From Manis javanica (lineage: Eukaryota; Chordata; Mammalia; Pholidota; Manidae), in NCBI RefSeq assembly GCF_040802235.1, contig NC_133163.1, positions 39,824,501 through 39,888,500 of the forward strand: a stretch of DNA of 64,000 nucleotides, written 5' to 3'. Positions 22,045 to 35,719 of this stretch are shown in pieces. Below the pieces are notes generated by a model. That model did not search any database and was not told the DNA's origin. It saw only the letters and a program-made list of their open reading frames with translations. The position numbers and the translations under genes were made by a program. Each line of letters begins with the position of its first letter. The stretch's first letter is position 1.

Positions 22045-22795
22045 AACTGAAGAAGTACAGCTTGAGGGATGGTGGACATTGTGACCTCGTTTCTAACCCC
22101 TTCAGTCTTGTCTATGGAGTAAATTCCTGAAGTGTTCCTGGCATGTTCTCACTCATAGTACAGATCAGAAAACCCAAATGGAGAGACAAACATTGTTTGG
22201 CATGAGGATGCCTTAAGAACTTTTATTGTGACACTCACAGGCTATTTGGTGCTGGTGTGGGAAGATGGACAAAGATCGGAGGTGAGGAAACAGATCAAAA
22301 AAAGAAACGCAGAGTGAGGAGCAGAAGGAGGCGGGGCAGGACGGGGTTGGGGGGCGGGAGGTGAGGAAGCCTGCGTTCCCAGCGCTCTCTGACCCCCGGG
22401 AGCCAGGCTCCCGCGCCCGCCTCGTTCCTCCGCTCAGCCTGTAATTACTGACCCCAGGTGCGCCCTTCCACTCACCTCCTGGGACTTTATCATTCAAGGC
22501 CGCTGTAAGTGGTAATTTGCCCGCCAAGGTTTCTTTTTAAAAGCAGGATATGCTGGGTGTAATGTTACATCACTAAGAATCCTTAGACAATAGAAAAGGA
22601 AATGGAATTTACCCAGGGAACAAAGTTTGCAGCTCACTTCTCTTTAGCCCTAGATAACCAAGCGGAATGGAGTACAGGGATCTCAGAGAACAGAGCAAGG
22701 AGTGCCCCTGGGGTCGGCTCAGTAGCCCCAAGCGGGCGCACTTGCTGTAATGTAAAATTGAGATTAATGCAAAAGCTAAAGTTCATCCACTCAAC
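22045..22795. other. Intergenic stretch with a small GC-rich patch
   Basis: A GC-rich, moderately CpG-bearing patch spans about 22325-22480 and includes GGCGGGGC and CCCGCCTC motifs. It is too short to call an island. A TAATTA homeodomain-type core lies just after it (about 22441-22448). Confidence 0.4.
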
Positions 22796-22799
22796 AGAT

Positions 22800-23010
22800 T
22801 GCCAGTGGGGCCACAGAGTGATTAGGAGGCTGGACTTGGAGGCGGACCCCCTGGATTCAAACCTTATCTTAGCCTCCATTTTTTATCTGAGCTATAGGAC
22901 AGTTATCACACGTCCATCATGGTGTTAATTTGAGGATTTAAATGAGATGCTGCACGGGAAGCACTTGGTAGGGCCCCTGGCCCAGGACACACGCATAGAC
23001 GTCAGCCATG
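22800..23010 (+). repeat. MIR SINE
   Basis: Sense MIR landmarks: 'agtgattaggaggctggact', 'ccctggattcaaacc' (tRNA B-box region), 'tttgaggatttaaatgagat' and 'gcacttggtagggcccctgg'. Confidence 0.85.
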
Positions 23011-23014
23011 AGGT

Positions 23015-25095
23015 GGTGCTGGTTTGATTTGCTTCATCTGGCCCTGTGTGAAGTGGCTGTGGGAGAGAATAGCCATGTCCATATCTAAGCCTGTCATGTC
23101 CTGTATCTTGAAGAAGGGAACAATGCAGTTGAAGCTGGTTTTGTGTATTAGCTTGTGTCTGTGGGCCTGTCTTTAGGAAGGCAGACTTAAAAGACTGCTC
23201 CCTACTTCCACATCTCTACTGGACTCAGGAGACCTTGTGGCCTGGATTGAGGCTGGGAAGTCCCCAACAGGGAGTTAAAAGACCAGAAGGGAATAATTAG
23301 TAAATAATTTCATTTTGGATGATAGAGGGATGAACAAATCATGTATCATGACCCAAATGCAAAGGACTGTGTGTTCAGCATTTCCCCTTGGCTTGGGGTT
23401 TCTCAGGAATGGGATGATAAGGCCCAAGTCTCAAGAGTCCCCACAGATTCTCATCGAGACCAATGCATTTTCTAAGGAGCCAGTCCTGGGGGCTTTAACA
23501 GTCCTCTTTTAGAAAGCAGGTCTCCCAGCCACTGCTCCCCGCCAGCCCTTCCATGCATGGCCTATGTTGCCTTTGAGGAGTCGGTAGGAATGCTAGCTCA
23601 CAGCCAGCTCTGCCCTTGGGAGAGATTCAGGAAGGCCTTAGCAAGTCCAGGATTTAGGAATAAAGGGGAGTGATGTGGGGCCCCTGAGAAGCAGAGGGGA
23701 TGTGAGAGAGGACTAGGCACCTGCCCTCGGGTAAGAAGCACAACTCCCCTTCCCTAACTGGCCCCTGAGACTTTGTTGAAGGTGCTGCACAGATCCCAGC
23801 AATAAAAGTTCATCTGAATCCACAAATTCCAAGAAAGACATTGAAGCTGTGCCATGAAAGGATAGTGTCCGCTGACCGGCTGACAAGCCCAGGTAGTGGT
23901 GGGACTGGAGAACTAAATGTGCTCAAAGTTCCCTCAAGGCCCAGCATGGGCTCCTGGGGGCATTGTTAGGAGCTGTTTAGAAAGACAGTGGCAGCCCTAA
24001 AGGACTCTGCCCCTGACCTGCTCTCTTCCATTTGCAGAAAAGCTGTAGCACCACAGACTGGCCGTGCCTGCTCCCCAACCCTTTTTGGTCCAGCAGAACC
24101 GTGACACACAAGAACATGCCTGGGAGGCTTTATCTGCTGTCTCCGTTATAACAACGATCACTCACTGACTCAGAGTGGGGAGCAGGCTCCCAGTTAGGCC
24201 GCTGACCTGCATCCTTGACTCAGAGCAGAATTAACATTATTCACCAACTGGACACTGCAGTCTCCCACCTCCCTGTTCATTCACTGGCTTGTCTCATAAC
24301 TGTATAGGGAATCTATTGCTATTCCTCAGTGACAGGAATCAAACCTTTCCCACATCTTTATCTCCTACAGAGATTAGCTTGTGGGCTTGCATGTGTGTGA
24401 GAAATGTTGAGTTTAATCCTCCACTCACAGGCTGGATGTGATCTGCTGAGTGCCCACCATCCTCCAGGTGACCTTGCCACCTAGGTCAGAGGTTGGCACC
24501 TGCATCGAAGGCAGCTGTCTCACAAGCCGGCCACGGCCCACAAGATGGACCAGGGAAGGAGCTCAGCCCAATGACACTCTTGAGAATGGACGTTGACTGG
24601 CCAGCCAATTAGATCCTCTCTCTTAGAGAGTTTGGATTTAAGAACTATAGACAGGATCCATCAGTTGGCAGCTGAAGTAGTAGAAACAAGTTGAGCCACA
24701 ATGTGATAAAACCTTGAAAGTAAACAGCAATGGCTACCCATGTGTAGGAGGCTGGAGCTATTATATCCTTGAGTGATGTAACCCTGAGGCTTTGTCTAGC
24801 TACAATTAAATGCTATATTTAGGAACACATTTACTCTTCTACAGCCATCATCCAAATGTATAAATATTGTAAAAGAGTTTGGGAACATAAGCCAAAATGA
24901 AAGGGAGCCAGTTCCTTAGCTGAGCCCATTGTTTTCAAATTCAGGACAAGGCCAAGGGTCTCTGTTGCTACACTGACTTCCCGTCCCTTTCTCCCCAGTT
25001 CCATGGTCTCAACTGGCTGACGAGAATGGGGCTGTCTCCAGCCTGTGCCCAGTGTCAGGTGAGACAGGAAGAGAAAAGGAACAGCTCAATCTGTT
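23015..25095. other. Intergenic stretch, mostly unassigned
   Basis: No exon or RNA gene recognised. Part of 24,100-24,900 has the look of an old LTR (runs such as 'ccaattagatcctctctctt'), but I cannot place it. Confidence 0.35.
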
Positions 25096-25099
25096 GTCA

Positions 25100-26355
25100 C
25101 AAATAAAACTGTAATCTTTTAAACAAATGGTGCTAGGGAAAGTGTATGTATATCCACATGCACAAGAATGAAGTTGGACCCTTACCTTACACTATACACA
25201 GAAGACTAACTCAAAAGTGGTTCAAAGACCTACATTTAAGAGCCTATAACCCTTAGAATAAAACATAGGTGCAAATCTTCATGACCTTGGATTAGACAAT
25301 GATTTCTCAGGTATGACACCAAAAGCACACGAAGAAAAACTAAACTGTATTTCATAAAAAGTAAAAACTTTCTGTATCAAAGACACTATCAAAGTTTGTA
25401 AAAAGACAGCCCACTAAATGGGAGAAAAAATTTGCAAATCACCTATATGATAAGAAATTAATATTCAGAATATATTAAGAACTCCTACAACTCAACACAC
25501 CAAAATAACCAAACCACCCAGTTACAGGGTGGACCAAGAACCAAACAAACATTTCTCCAAAGAAGATACACAAATAGCCAAAAAGCGTGTGAAAAGATGC
25601 TCAACATTAATTAAGGCAATGCAAATCAAAACCACAGTGAGATACCACCATTATCCATCAGGACATCTATTCAAACAGAAAATAAGTGTTGGTGAGGATG
25701 TGCAGAAACCAGATCCTTCTTTCATTGCTGGTGGGACTGTAAAATGGTGCAGCTGCTGTGGATAACAGTCTGGCAGTTCCTCGATAAGTTGAACAAAGAA
25801 TTTCAGTATGCCCCAGCAATACCACTTCTAGATTATATGCCCAAAACAATTGAAAACAGGGACTCAAACTTGTACCCATGTTCACAGCAGCATTATTCAC
25901 AATAGCCAAAAGGTGGGGAAAAAACCAAGTGTCAATCAATGGATAAACAGATAAGCAAAATTTGGTACACGTGTCATTGGAATAACATTCAGCCATGAAA
26001 AAGAATGGAATTACAATACATGCCACAACATGGATAAGACTTGAGAATATTATGCTATGTAAAAATCAACCAGTCACAAAAGGACTGAATGGCATATAAT
26101 TTCACTTTTACGAATCCTTCACAGAGGCAAATTCCTAGAGGTAGAGAGTAGAATAGAGTTTGCCAAGGCCTGAGGGTGGGGGAAGGTTAGAAAGGGCAAT
26201 TACTGCTCGATGGGTAAGAGTTTGTTTGGACAATGCTATATGGAAAGAGCAGCGATGGTCAAACAACATTGTGAATGTACTTAATGCCTCTGAATTTTAT
26301 ATTTAAAATTGTTAAAATGGTAACTTTTATTATGTATATTTTAACAATAAAAACT
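25100..26355 (+). mobile_element. L1 LINE 3' portion (ORF2 end and 3'UTR)
   Basis: It starts with the ORF2 phrase 'acaaatggtgctagggaaag', continues 'gaatgaagttggacccttac' and 'gctggtgggactgtaaaatg', and ends with the 3'UTR text 'gtatattttaacaataaaaa'. It is frameshifted and older than the copies at 40 and 56 kb. Confidence 0.9.
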
Positions 26356-26359
26356 CATG

Positions 26360-27400
26360 TCAAAAGATAAAGCTGTTGAGATTTTTTTCTGAGAATTCAG
26401 GTGGCTAATGTTATCAAAGATGTTTGAAAAAGTTTTACAGTTTGAGAATTTTTTTAAAACAGGTTATTTAAATCTGGTAGGGGATAAATCTAGTATATTT
26501 TATTTAATATTTTTTAATTCATACAACAATCCATGTATGTTAGAATTTCTATCTTTTCCCTGCATCACTAGAAAATGATTAGAAAGATTGTCACCAAACT
26601 TGGAGGTTTTGGGTAGTCTAGCTTAAAATTGTAGGCTCTGTGGCAAACAAAATTCTCTTCGGGGCCCTTATCGCCTGAAAGCAAAAAGGAATCATTGTCT
26701 AGAGATGAGACGATATCCGGGTACCCGCCAGCGTGCAGCGCACAGTAGGGACAGCGAAGGGCGCCCACCTGAACTGCCTGCTGAGTTTCGGGGTCGCCAC
26801 GGCAGAAATTTCAACTGGCAGTAGAGAGGCCTCTGACAGTGGCAGCTTTGGCATTCTCCCGACTTAGTGACAGCGGGGGTTTATTTATTTAATAATGGCT
26901 AATAATTCTCCCTAGCAATGTCGGGCAGGCCAGTGGAGCAGCAGGATGATGAAGTCCAGTAAGTGAGCACAGCCTTTGCGGTTGTGTTCTGCTTTTGGTT
27001 TTTGCTCACCACTTGGCGTTTAGAGAACTTCCTACTCGAGAGAACCAGTTACTTAGAAAACTATATTATTGTTTTACCTCGTGTCCTAGCCACAGCTAGT
27101 ACATGTTCTGCTGTAGAGTGAAAGGAAGCAGAGCACCGTGGGTGAGGGGAAGCTTTCTGATAGAGGGTCTTGCCGTGTTTACATCCAAATTAGCATTCAC
27201 AACCCGTGGACTGGGGAGTAGCTTTAGAAGCAGCTCAAAAATATGCATATAATAATTACACATCTTAAGGTAGTCACATCAAAAATAAGGTGCTGATAAA
27301 TTGGAGGCTGCTTTTTAAACTATGAAATGTACGCTGTTGTAAAAACTCGGAAAATGATAAATACTTGACTGCTTTTAGCTACAACTTTGCATTCTGAACG
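26360..27400. other. Intergenic stretch between an L1 and a CpG-rich block
   Basis: Unique-looking sequence. A T/A-rich 'tttatttatttaataatggc' tract lies at about 26880. It could hold conserved non-coding elements, but this cannot be judged without alignment. Confidence 0.35.
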
Positions 27401-27403
27401 TTA

Positions 27404-27665
27404 ATGGTTTGTTTGGGCGTGGAGGGGCGCCGGGGCAGCGAGCCGCAGCCGAGCTGGAGCAAACAGGACACCTCGAGCAGCATCTCCCGCGGCCCCCGCC
27501 CCGGCGACTCCGCGCGCAGCTCTAAGCGGAGCGCGGCCGGGGCGCGCTGCCCGCCACAGCCCGGCCATCCGAGCGGCTCGGCTAGGGTGGCGCCGTCTGC
27601 CCTGCGGGCGCGCGGGTCTGCCTCAGCTCCTGCCGAGGCTCTCTGCGGCCCATCTCACTTCCAGC
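27404..27665. promoter_or_regulatory. Second intergenic CpG island
   Basis: A dense CpG, GC-rich block of about 260 bp with sharp edges in AT-rich DNA. A CACGTG E-box follows at about 27680. The open frame across it (27404-27715, plus) is Arg/Ala/Pro/Ser-rich, as random GC-rich sequence would be. It is about 11 kb downstream of the PPM1A stop codon and about 5 kb past its probable distal poly(A) site. It is a candidate promoter for an unannotated transcript, or a regulatory element. Confidence 0.6.
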
Positions 27666-27669
27666 GGCT

Positions 27670-28345
27670 CCAGAACTTCACGTGGGTAGAGGACATAACA
27701 GATAAATTTTTCTGACTGGGCGATTAGCCAAAATTGTTTAGACTGTTAGGCTTGGCGCAGCACTGCCCCGAGTGGTGTGGGAGGGGAGGACAGCTCCTCC
27801 ATGTGTTAAAGAAATGCCACTAGACTTGAGAGTAAAGCTGATTTGGGACAGATATTTCATTAATATATATTAATGTTCATATATGTTCAATTATGTACTA
27901 ATGTTATATTCATTAGTATAAGTTATAAAGTTAGTGAAAGCTCTTTTCAAGAAGCAAAGGACATAGAAAGCAGGCCTCCTTTTACCTTTAGCTAAACCTC
28001 TCCCATCCCTGTGAGGAGTCTGAGTGTGGGAGGTTCCTGCGGAGACCAGCATTCTCAGCGGCCGCAGCCGCCTTGCCTACCCTTCTTCCCTTGGTTCAGC
28101 TGTTTGCTTGGAAAACTTCCCACTTAGCCCTGCCCATGCAAATTGAAACCTCGCCCTCAATGTCAGCCACTCCACCCCAAAGATGCAAGAACACTAACCT
28201 CTTAGAATTAAGAGCACGTTCGATATGAGAACATCCCATGTGGTTCCAGACTCTGCTACCGGCAGTCGTCTCAGTGCAGAGTTCAAATACAACCACGTCT
28301 CTTGGAGGATATACACCAACAGTCTTAGTTTCTGCATGCACACAC
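27670..28345. other. Intergenic stretch
   Basis: AT-rich 'taatatatattaatg' stretches near 27860. No gene recognised. Confidence 0.35.
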
Positions 28346-28351
28346 ACACGT

Positions 28352-28479
28352 GCACACACACAGCCTTATTCATCCAAACGCATACTGTGCCCCCATGTAG
28401 TTATTAGGTTGTTCAGCACACACACAGCCTTATTCATCCAAACGCATACTGTGCCCCCATGTAGTTATTAGGTTGTTCA
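28352..28479. repeat. Exact 64-bp tandem duplication
   Basis: Positions 28352-28415 and 28416-28479 are identical over all 64 bases. Each copy starts with a short CA run and ends GGTTGTTCA. Perfect identity implies a recent event or an assembly artefact. The CA run at the junction suggests slippage or microhomology as the cause. Confidence 0.95.
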
Positions 28480-31400
28480 TTCACAGATGGTCTGGTTTGT
28501 TCCTTTCAGGTCCCCTTTAAGTGAGATGTGACTTGCTTTAGCCAGTGAGACAAACAATGCAGGTATAAGAAACAGCTAAAGCAAGTGCCTGTAAGACCCT
28601 AAGGTTTAAATAAGACAGGCACGTTCTGGGGACAGCCAGGAGACCCGTGTGGCTAGGGGGTCAAGTCCAAGGGGTCACAGGGACCAGATCATATAGGGGG
28701 CTTCGTAGGCCACTGGAAAGACTTTGGCTTTTACTGAGTGAAATGGGAGCCATTGAGGGGATTTGAACAGAGATCTGAGAAGGGGCAAGGGAGGGTGCAG
28801 TCAATGGGGATGGTGGTGGGGTCAGTGTGACCTTCTAGCTTATCCTTCACTTAAGGATTTTTTTTAAAGCATACTAGGTCGTCCTACCAGCACGTCGAGA
28901 ACCACTTTCCAGCAGGTTTGGAACCACTGCTTTGGAGAAGCCGGGGAACAGATTAAAAGATGGGAAATCTGCAATCTTAAGCCTCATATTAATTGCTTTC
29001 CTAATTGAACCTACACATGACAGTTGACAAGTGAAGTTGAATCGTCCCTCCTTCCCCTAATCCAGGGCCTCTGGAGGGACATAATGGAGAACAAAGAAAG
29101 ACCTAATCTACAGGGATGTATTATTGACTGCTGTAAAACATAAGGATGATTTATGGGGCCCAAATTGATTAATTCCACTTTGAGTTTCAGAAAAATAGAA
29201 TTTTCTTAACTTAAAAAAAAGGTATATTCTCACTTTAAAACCTTTTTCTTGCCCTTATTTCTCTCTTCTTCCCCTCCTCCACATTCCATTTCCTCCTTCC
29301 TCCCTTGCCAAAAAGAAAAATGTAAACTTCTTTAAATGACTTGTTAAAGTCTAAGATTAAAAATACAATTATTTTCACATAAAGCAAATTTACATAACTG
29401 AACAAATGATTTTTGAACAAAAGTGACTTTCAGTCCAAGAAACTAAAATACCAAGACAGTTCCAACAGATTTAAGAGCCAACAATACGATCTCCAAAAAT
29501 TGCTACTGCTGTCTTCCTTATCTCAAATTATGGGGACTTGCACTCCAGGAATTTTCCTCCTTGGAGCCCTCCCTGCTCCTGAGGTGAAGCTTTTACCGAC
29601 ACTGTTGGTTCTGTCAGATGCCAAATCCATCTGGTCGTGAAGTGGGCAAAACTCCCTGAAGGTCAAGTTGAACCAGTAATACTAGTGACAGGCACTGTGG
29701 AGTTGACCTTGAACAAGGATATCTATGCATGTATATGTGTGTTACACTTATAACCATATTGTCACTAAATAGTTCAGTCTGTATATGTTGTAAAATTCAG
29801 GAGAGAGCACACGCAACCCTTACCATATCCAACGATGCAGAATTCAATGCCCTCAGACTTTTCTTAAAAATATTTACAGAAGTCCTGAAGCAGAATGCAG
29901 TGCAGGAACTTATATATTTAAAACAAACCCAAAGTAATAAAACAAGGCAAGCATTCAGACTTCAGGCATAAAGGTAAATACAGAGGACACTCAGCAAGCT
30001 CTAGGCACCAAAGCAGTTTCCTTGCCCTTACGGAATTCTAAGACCTCTCTCTTTTTTTTTTATTAAGGATCATTGCAGCAGAGTCTGTCAAAATTCATTA
30101 AGAAATGCAGAGTTATAAAAGATGAATTTACATCAGTTACATAAAGACTTTTGTTTGCCTAATGAACAAGTAAAACAGTCACTTCCCATGTGCTTCTACT
30201 ATATTCAGTCAATAGAAAATTTTAGTTGTTTTGTTAGTAATGTTCTGGAGATATTTTAGTTAAAAAAAAAAACCTTTGAGTTTTATTAGTAGAAAGATCA
30301 GTGGCTAAAATAACTGCTTTTTCACTGATAGTGAACCTTGATTAAACAGAACCAAATATACACTCAAGTCTGTTATACTGAGAATTTAAAAACAAAACAA
30401 TACCTGAACAATTTCAATATGCTAATGTAAGGTACACATATAATAACCCTTTTGACCTAGAACAGACTTTTCTAGCAAATCTTTTGATTTTTAAATACTG
30501 GACAATTTTAGTGAACTGTTAACAAAGCAAACACAAATAGCAAAATATAATACAAAAAAGATCTTCAGGAAGAGCACAGCATGGCTTTCCACCTAAATGG
30601 GACTTTGTCACCTAGGTCAAAGTTAGAGCCCTCATCCACCTTTGCACTTAAAAGGGCAACTTCCAGAGAGGCTTCAGTGAAGTTTCACAGTAGCAGACTG
30701 TTGAATCTATACATCTCAACACCCTTAATAAGATGTTTGAAAGGAATTCTCCACTCACTGAATCATGTAATTCAAAATAAAAACCTTCATTTTCCCTTCT
30801 TGTCTTTACAGTTTATTATAATCTTGCCTTAATATTTAAATTCAATATTATTTCCTTTCTAGGGCATTGCTGGAATAACATTTCTCACTGATCAAGGAAC
30901 AAATTGATCTAATACTAGAGCATCTGTAGGAGTTCTGTAAGAACTGGAATGACAAAGAATTAGTAATTTAAAATAAAGTTATCTTGAGAGCTTTCACTTA
31001 ATTTCAAGGTAGGAATTATAAATTTGGCATTGTCTATATTTATCAAACTTCCTATTTGCAAATAAATAAATAAATATTTTCTTTAAACCTGTCATCCACT
31101 TTTAAGGCGACATGACTAAATGACTAAACTGGAATATAAATAATCAGAGAAGTACTGACTTGTAATCTGATCATTCAAGAACAACTACTTCAGAAACTGT
31201 CAAATTGAACCATATAAAACTGCCATTTGGGTAGATAAAAAATGCTCAACTACTGGAAATTTCACTGGTTTGAATTAACATCTGGGAAAACTTCTGTGTA
31301 GTTAGTATAAAGAAAGCCATAGAGAAAGTACTTTGGTCTGGGAAGACTCAAGCCCATATCTAAACTATAGCAGGTAACAACAAACAGTAATTTTAGCTCA

Positions 31401-32590
31401 TACAGTATTTGGTAACAGTAGGACTATTAACATGAAACACACAATCATAGAAAGCTTTTTAGATACTCTGAATCACTTTATGTAAGACACCAGAACAAAT
31501 AAATACAAATTTAATTTAGGCAATAGGCAGAGCACCAATCTTTAACCAGTCTCTGCTAAGTGGTTGATTTTGTAGCAAGTAAACTATCTATGGAGGTCAT
31601 GCAAGCCAAGTTATTCTGGAGTAGTTCCTTTATCCTTTAAGAACAGACTTTTCAATTAGAATCAAAATTTCTGTGATTTGATGAGAATTTTAGTCTGAGG
31701 TATTAAGTGGTAACAAGGAAAAAGGAGGAAAAAATACCCCAGTATTAGTTTCTTAGTAAGTGACCAATTAAGAGGAAAAAAATACATGAAATAAACAATT
31801 TTTATGAACCCCCCCCATTCAACTTTCAAAATGACTGCAAAAAACAAAAACAAAAACAAAACTACAAGATCTACTTTGACAAGTGAATAGGTACCAGTTA
31901 CACATAAGCCAAATAAATCCTTGTTTGCCTCAACCTTACTTAGTTCAAATACTTGTTGCCTCTGGTTATGATGCTTCATTAACATTCTACAACTAAGAAA
32001 ATAAACTCTTACACTTTAGAGAACTTCACTTCCGTCACCAATTCAATGTACTCTGAAAACCTTCTAATTTAATTGTGCAAGCCTGTAAGTCACACTTTCA
32101 GACATGAACACAGGCAGTACAACCAATGATCAGAATAAGCAGAGGAAGTCTCCCAAAACACACACATTTGCTACAGAAGGGGGCACTACACCAGGGGATA
32201 CCAGTTGGGGAAGTCCTTTTCAAGATCACTCCCAATCCCAATCCCAAGTCTTTGAGGAAGAAGAAATATATGTATATATCCTCTATAAGTAGACAAGTTA
32301 GAATGCTTTTGCCAAAAAGGTACAAACTCTTCCTGGCTTTTTATTCTGAAATATCTTCATGAAAATAACCATCAACTCAAAACTTCCTAGCTTTCAGTAA
32401 TCTTCCTAAAAACCAAGAAGGGAAAAGTCTAGCTCAAAATGTGATTACTATGCCTATCTTTTTAAGCAAATTAACCAAATTTAGTTAAACAAAAAATTCT
32501 CTTGAAGTCTCCTAATAACTAATTTAAATTTTTTCCAGGTCTCAAGGAAGAACAAAACTGCTACTTGCAATGATATCAAACAATCATAAA
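28480..32590. other. Downstream flank of PPM1A, no gene recognised
   Basis: Mostly AT-rich, with few recognisable repeats. Around 28620-28800 is text such as 'gggagccattgaggggattt' from an old interspersed repeat that I cannot name. Low-complexity CAAAAA repeats occur near 31838-31862. If PPM1A uses a poly(A) site beyond 32.6 kb, part of this could also be 3'UTR. Confidence 0.4.
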
Positions 32591-32615
32591 TACACACGCA
32601 TTATGTAATTGCCTG

Positions 32616-32621
32616 TTTATT
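32616..32621 (-). terminator. PPM1A: Candidate distal poly(A) signal of PPM1A
   Basis: AATAAA on minus, followed about 20-30 nt later by a TGCGTGTGTATTT GU-rich stretch. Its use would give a 3'UTR of about 6.5 kb. Confidence 0.5.
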
Positions 32622-33699
32622 TAGTGGCACCAGTTTTGCAAACTAGAAGTTATTTCTACTTTTCATCTCACATACAATCTGCAACCATTCACAGGCTGAA
32701 TGCAATTTCTTCAGTGGACTTGAAAACAGAAAGTACATTCTTAAAGTTAGAACTGAATTTACATATTTTCTCTGGACCAGGAAATGGTACATAATACAAA
32801 ATATACATTTATGGAATTCCTTCAAAAGTTTGGGTCACATAAACTGAAAACAGGGCTGAGTTACTATGGAGAATTTGTTATACACTGTGTCTAGAAAAAA
32901 TATTTCTGCAGTGGTATAATTTTACATTTATAGATTTTTTAAAATGAATCTATATATAACACAACATGCTTTTAACATGTACATGGTCTCTCCACTCAGT
33001 ATCATTTATACAAATTAAGTGAAATAAATCATGTCAAGAGTGAAACCAAACAGTATTGGGGCATATCACTACAAACAAGATATTTTCCCACAGGTAATGC
33101 AGTTGATTTAGTCAAAAGCTAACCATCTAAGACAACAGTTTCTATGTTTCAAAATTCCCATAAATGGGAATTAAATATGCTGTAACTCAACATCCAATTT
33201 TGGCAATAAATGCAACAAGCTTATCAATTATATCATGATGGTTATAATGTAGTAGAAATCTTATTAACCCTCTACATTGGTGGCTATGTTAGATCCTATT
33301 TCAACATTCTGTATCAGAAAGAAAATACTCAATTCCTTAGAATCTGAAGTGAATTGAATATTTAACAAACTCTAACACCAGGAAGCTCAAAATCTTAAAA
33401 TGTAACATCTGACAATGAAATGGTTGCTTGTGAACATGTATTTGCACTATGCAGGTCAGAAACATTCCAGAAACAATTTGTTTTACCTCTTTCCTGTTAC
33501 AAAAGTGGCAAACTTAGAAAAAGTTATTCTCCAAAAGTAGTCCAAATACTGTGTTTTTTCACCTCTACTCACTCACTCTTCTTTTCCCCCAAGTACAACC
33601 TTAAAAAAAGATGTTTTAATATCAGACTCTAGCCTAAGCCCCATCCACCTCATCGATCTTTAAAAAAGTGACACAATTCCTTAAAACAGAGTCAATTTT

Positions 33700-33890
33700 T
33701 CTGATGCCCTTTAAGTATTTTTGTATGGGCCCTATTACACTGTGTACGGAATCTTACCCAGGGGTCCATGAACCACTACAATATTGTAAACTTTGGGGAG
33801 TTACACACATCATAAGCATTTTCCTGGGTGAGGAAGTTCCTAGGATTCATTAATCTCAAAGGACCTATGACCTTAAAAGGTTAAGAACCA
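33700..33890 (+). repeat. hAT-like DNA transposon remnant in the 3'UTR
   Basis: The phrases 'caggggtccatgaaccacta', 'cattttcctgggtgagg' and 'aaaaggttaagaaccaatgc' match a common mammalian non-autonomous DNA transposon. It is embedded in the probable PPM1A 3'UTR, antisense to the gene. Confidence 0.6.
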
Positions 33891-35719
33891 ATGCTATAAT
33901 AATCCTGTGCTGTTCACTACACCAATTAAGATATTAATTTTGTTTTGCAGCTACCTAAACTCCTACACAAATCTAACTTAGTACCATACAAATGCAGTGT
34001 TACTAAATGTCTTTTACAGATCAGAAGGACTATGTAAAAAGAAGGGAAAAACTCTAAACAATTTTTCTAAATATTTAGTTCAATGAGAAAGCTATTAGTA
34101 GAAAACTAGATTTTGGAGAAATTGAACTGAAGCACAGAGTTCTGTGGTGAAGAAACATGGCATTTATCTTTCCCAGTTGTTTCTACTAAGTTGAAGCAGC
34201 AGTAATTTTTATCACTACCTCCTCCTTTGCAGGAAAAATCAAATTATACAAAGAAGCAAGGTTGGTTGGTTCTCACTAGTTTATGTGGCACAACAGCTCT
34301 TAATAATATACAGCTGGATCCAAGGCCGACCTTTCTATGGCTTTTAAATTAATAATTCTTCTCTGTCCTTCTCACTGGGATCTCCTCACCACTCCATCTC
34401 CCAAATTTTATTTTCAGCCCAGTTTTACATAGTATTAATTGACCTTGGTGAGGTAATCCACTAAGCTTTCTTGTTCAAGAAAATGGAATTGGCCTATTTC
34501 AGTTTGAATAAAAGAGAAACTACCAATAGAGTAGTAGAGGAAATGAAGCAACATTTCATGCAGGATAAGGGAGAAAAAATGTCAGTTTGTTGTTTTATCA
34601 ATTTAAACAACCTTTTCCAGTCATGTAATAAAACTATAAGTTGTCAACTACAATTTCAATACATCTCAGCTCTTCTAAATGGTGTACTCCCACCTGCTGG
34701 TAATATTAATTAGGAAACATGAGAGCAGAGGCCACTAGCTTAATATATATAAAGCAGGCAATAGGGAAACAATCTGTGTGGAGGTGAACAAAAGAGAACG
34801 TTCACAGGACAAAGCAGGATCAAAGGCCTCTCATTGTTTCTGTACAGCATTCTATCAGTAATGACTAACACTTAACTGAGACTTATTCTAACCAACAAAA
34901 CCATACAGTATTATAACATTTGGAAAATGTACTTTTAAATATTTCAAACATATTCTGTAGTAATATATAATTTAAAACAGATACAATCCAAAACTCATGG
35001 CACATTACTGAAGGAAATAAAGTAAAATTAGGCCTCTAAAATTTTAAGCTATAAAGAAGTCTTTTTCCAGTCTAAACGAAAAACTAGAAAACTAGATCAC
35101 ACTCAAAAAAATGTCATCTCACCAGCAGTATCTGCAAGCAAAAATAAATGAAGCTCTCTAAGGTTCCTTCAAAGAAAAACCTCAAAAGAGAAATATTCAT
35201 GTACTGAAATATTTACACATTCTTTTCTAATAACAAATCCTAATATAATACTGTACAAATAGTAATCAGAACATTAAAGGCTTAAACGTCTTCAAACTTC
35301 ATGAATTAAACATATATACTGTGAAATTCAAATTAAAAAAGTAAAACCTGTAACCAATCTCATCAGTTCTTTCAGAAGTCACAAACTCAATTCCTGTATG
35401 AATTTGTCCAGTAAACATGGGCAGTGATTTCTAAGAATTAAACTACAGTAATCATTTGGCTAACATTGGATATTAACACTGGTAGTGTGTTTTCAAGAAA
35501 AAGAGTTTTACTTAAATAAGATAATTTAGCTACATATATATTATATTTAAGTGCCATAAACTCAAACTCCACCAGTATTTCCAGAGTTGGAGAATTTTAA
35601 GAAATCCACTACCTATTCATCTGACTTGGTGGCTGTCAGCAGGAAGAATAAATGCCATTCGTTAAGGGCAATGAAGTATACTGAACAGACTTGAGCCCAT
35701 CAGTCCAATTTTATTCCTA

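Noticed and set aside
27404-27715. 103-codon open frame over the second CpG block
   Set aside because: Its composition (Arg/Ala/Ser/Pro) is that of random GC-rich DNA, and there is no recognisable protein family.
30049-30062. T-run with TTATT (AATAAAAAA on minus) as the PPM1A poly(A) site
   Set aside because: The A-rich stretch could mimic a signal, but there is no clear GU-rich downstream element. The 32,616 site is better supported, though this one is not excluded.
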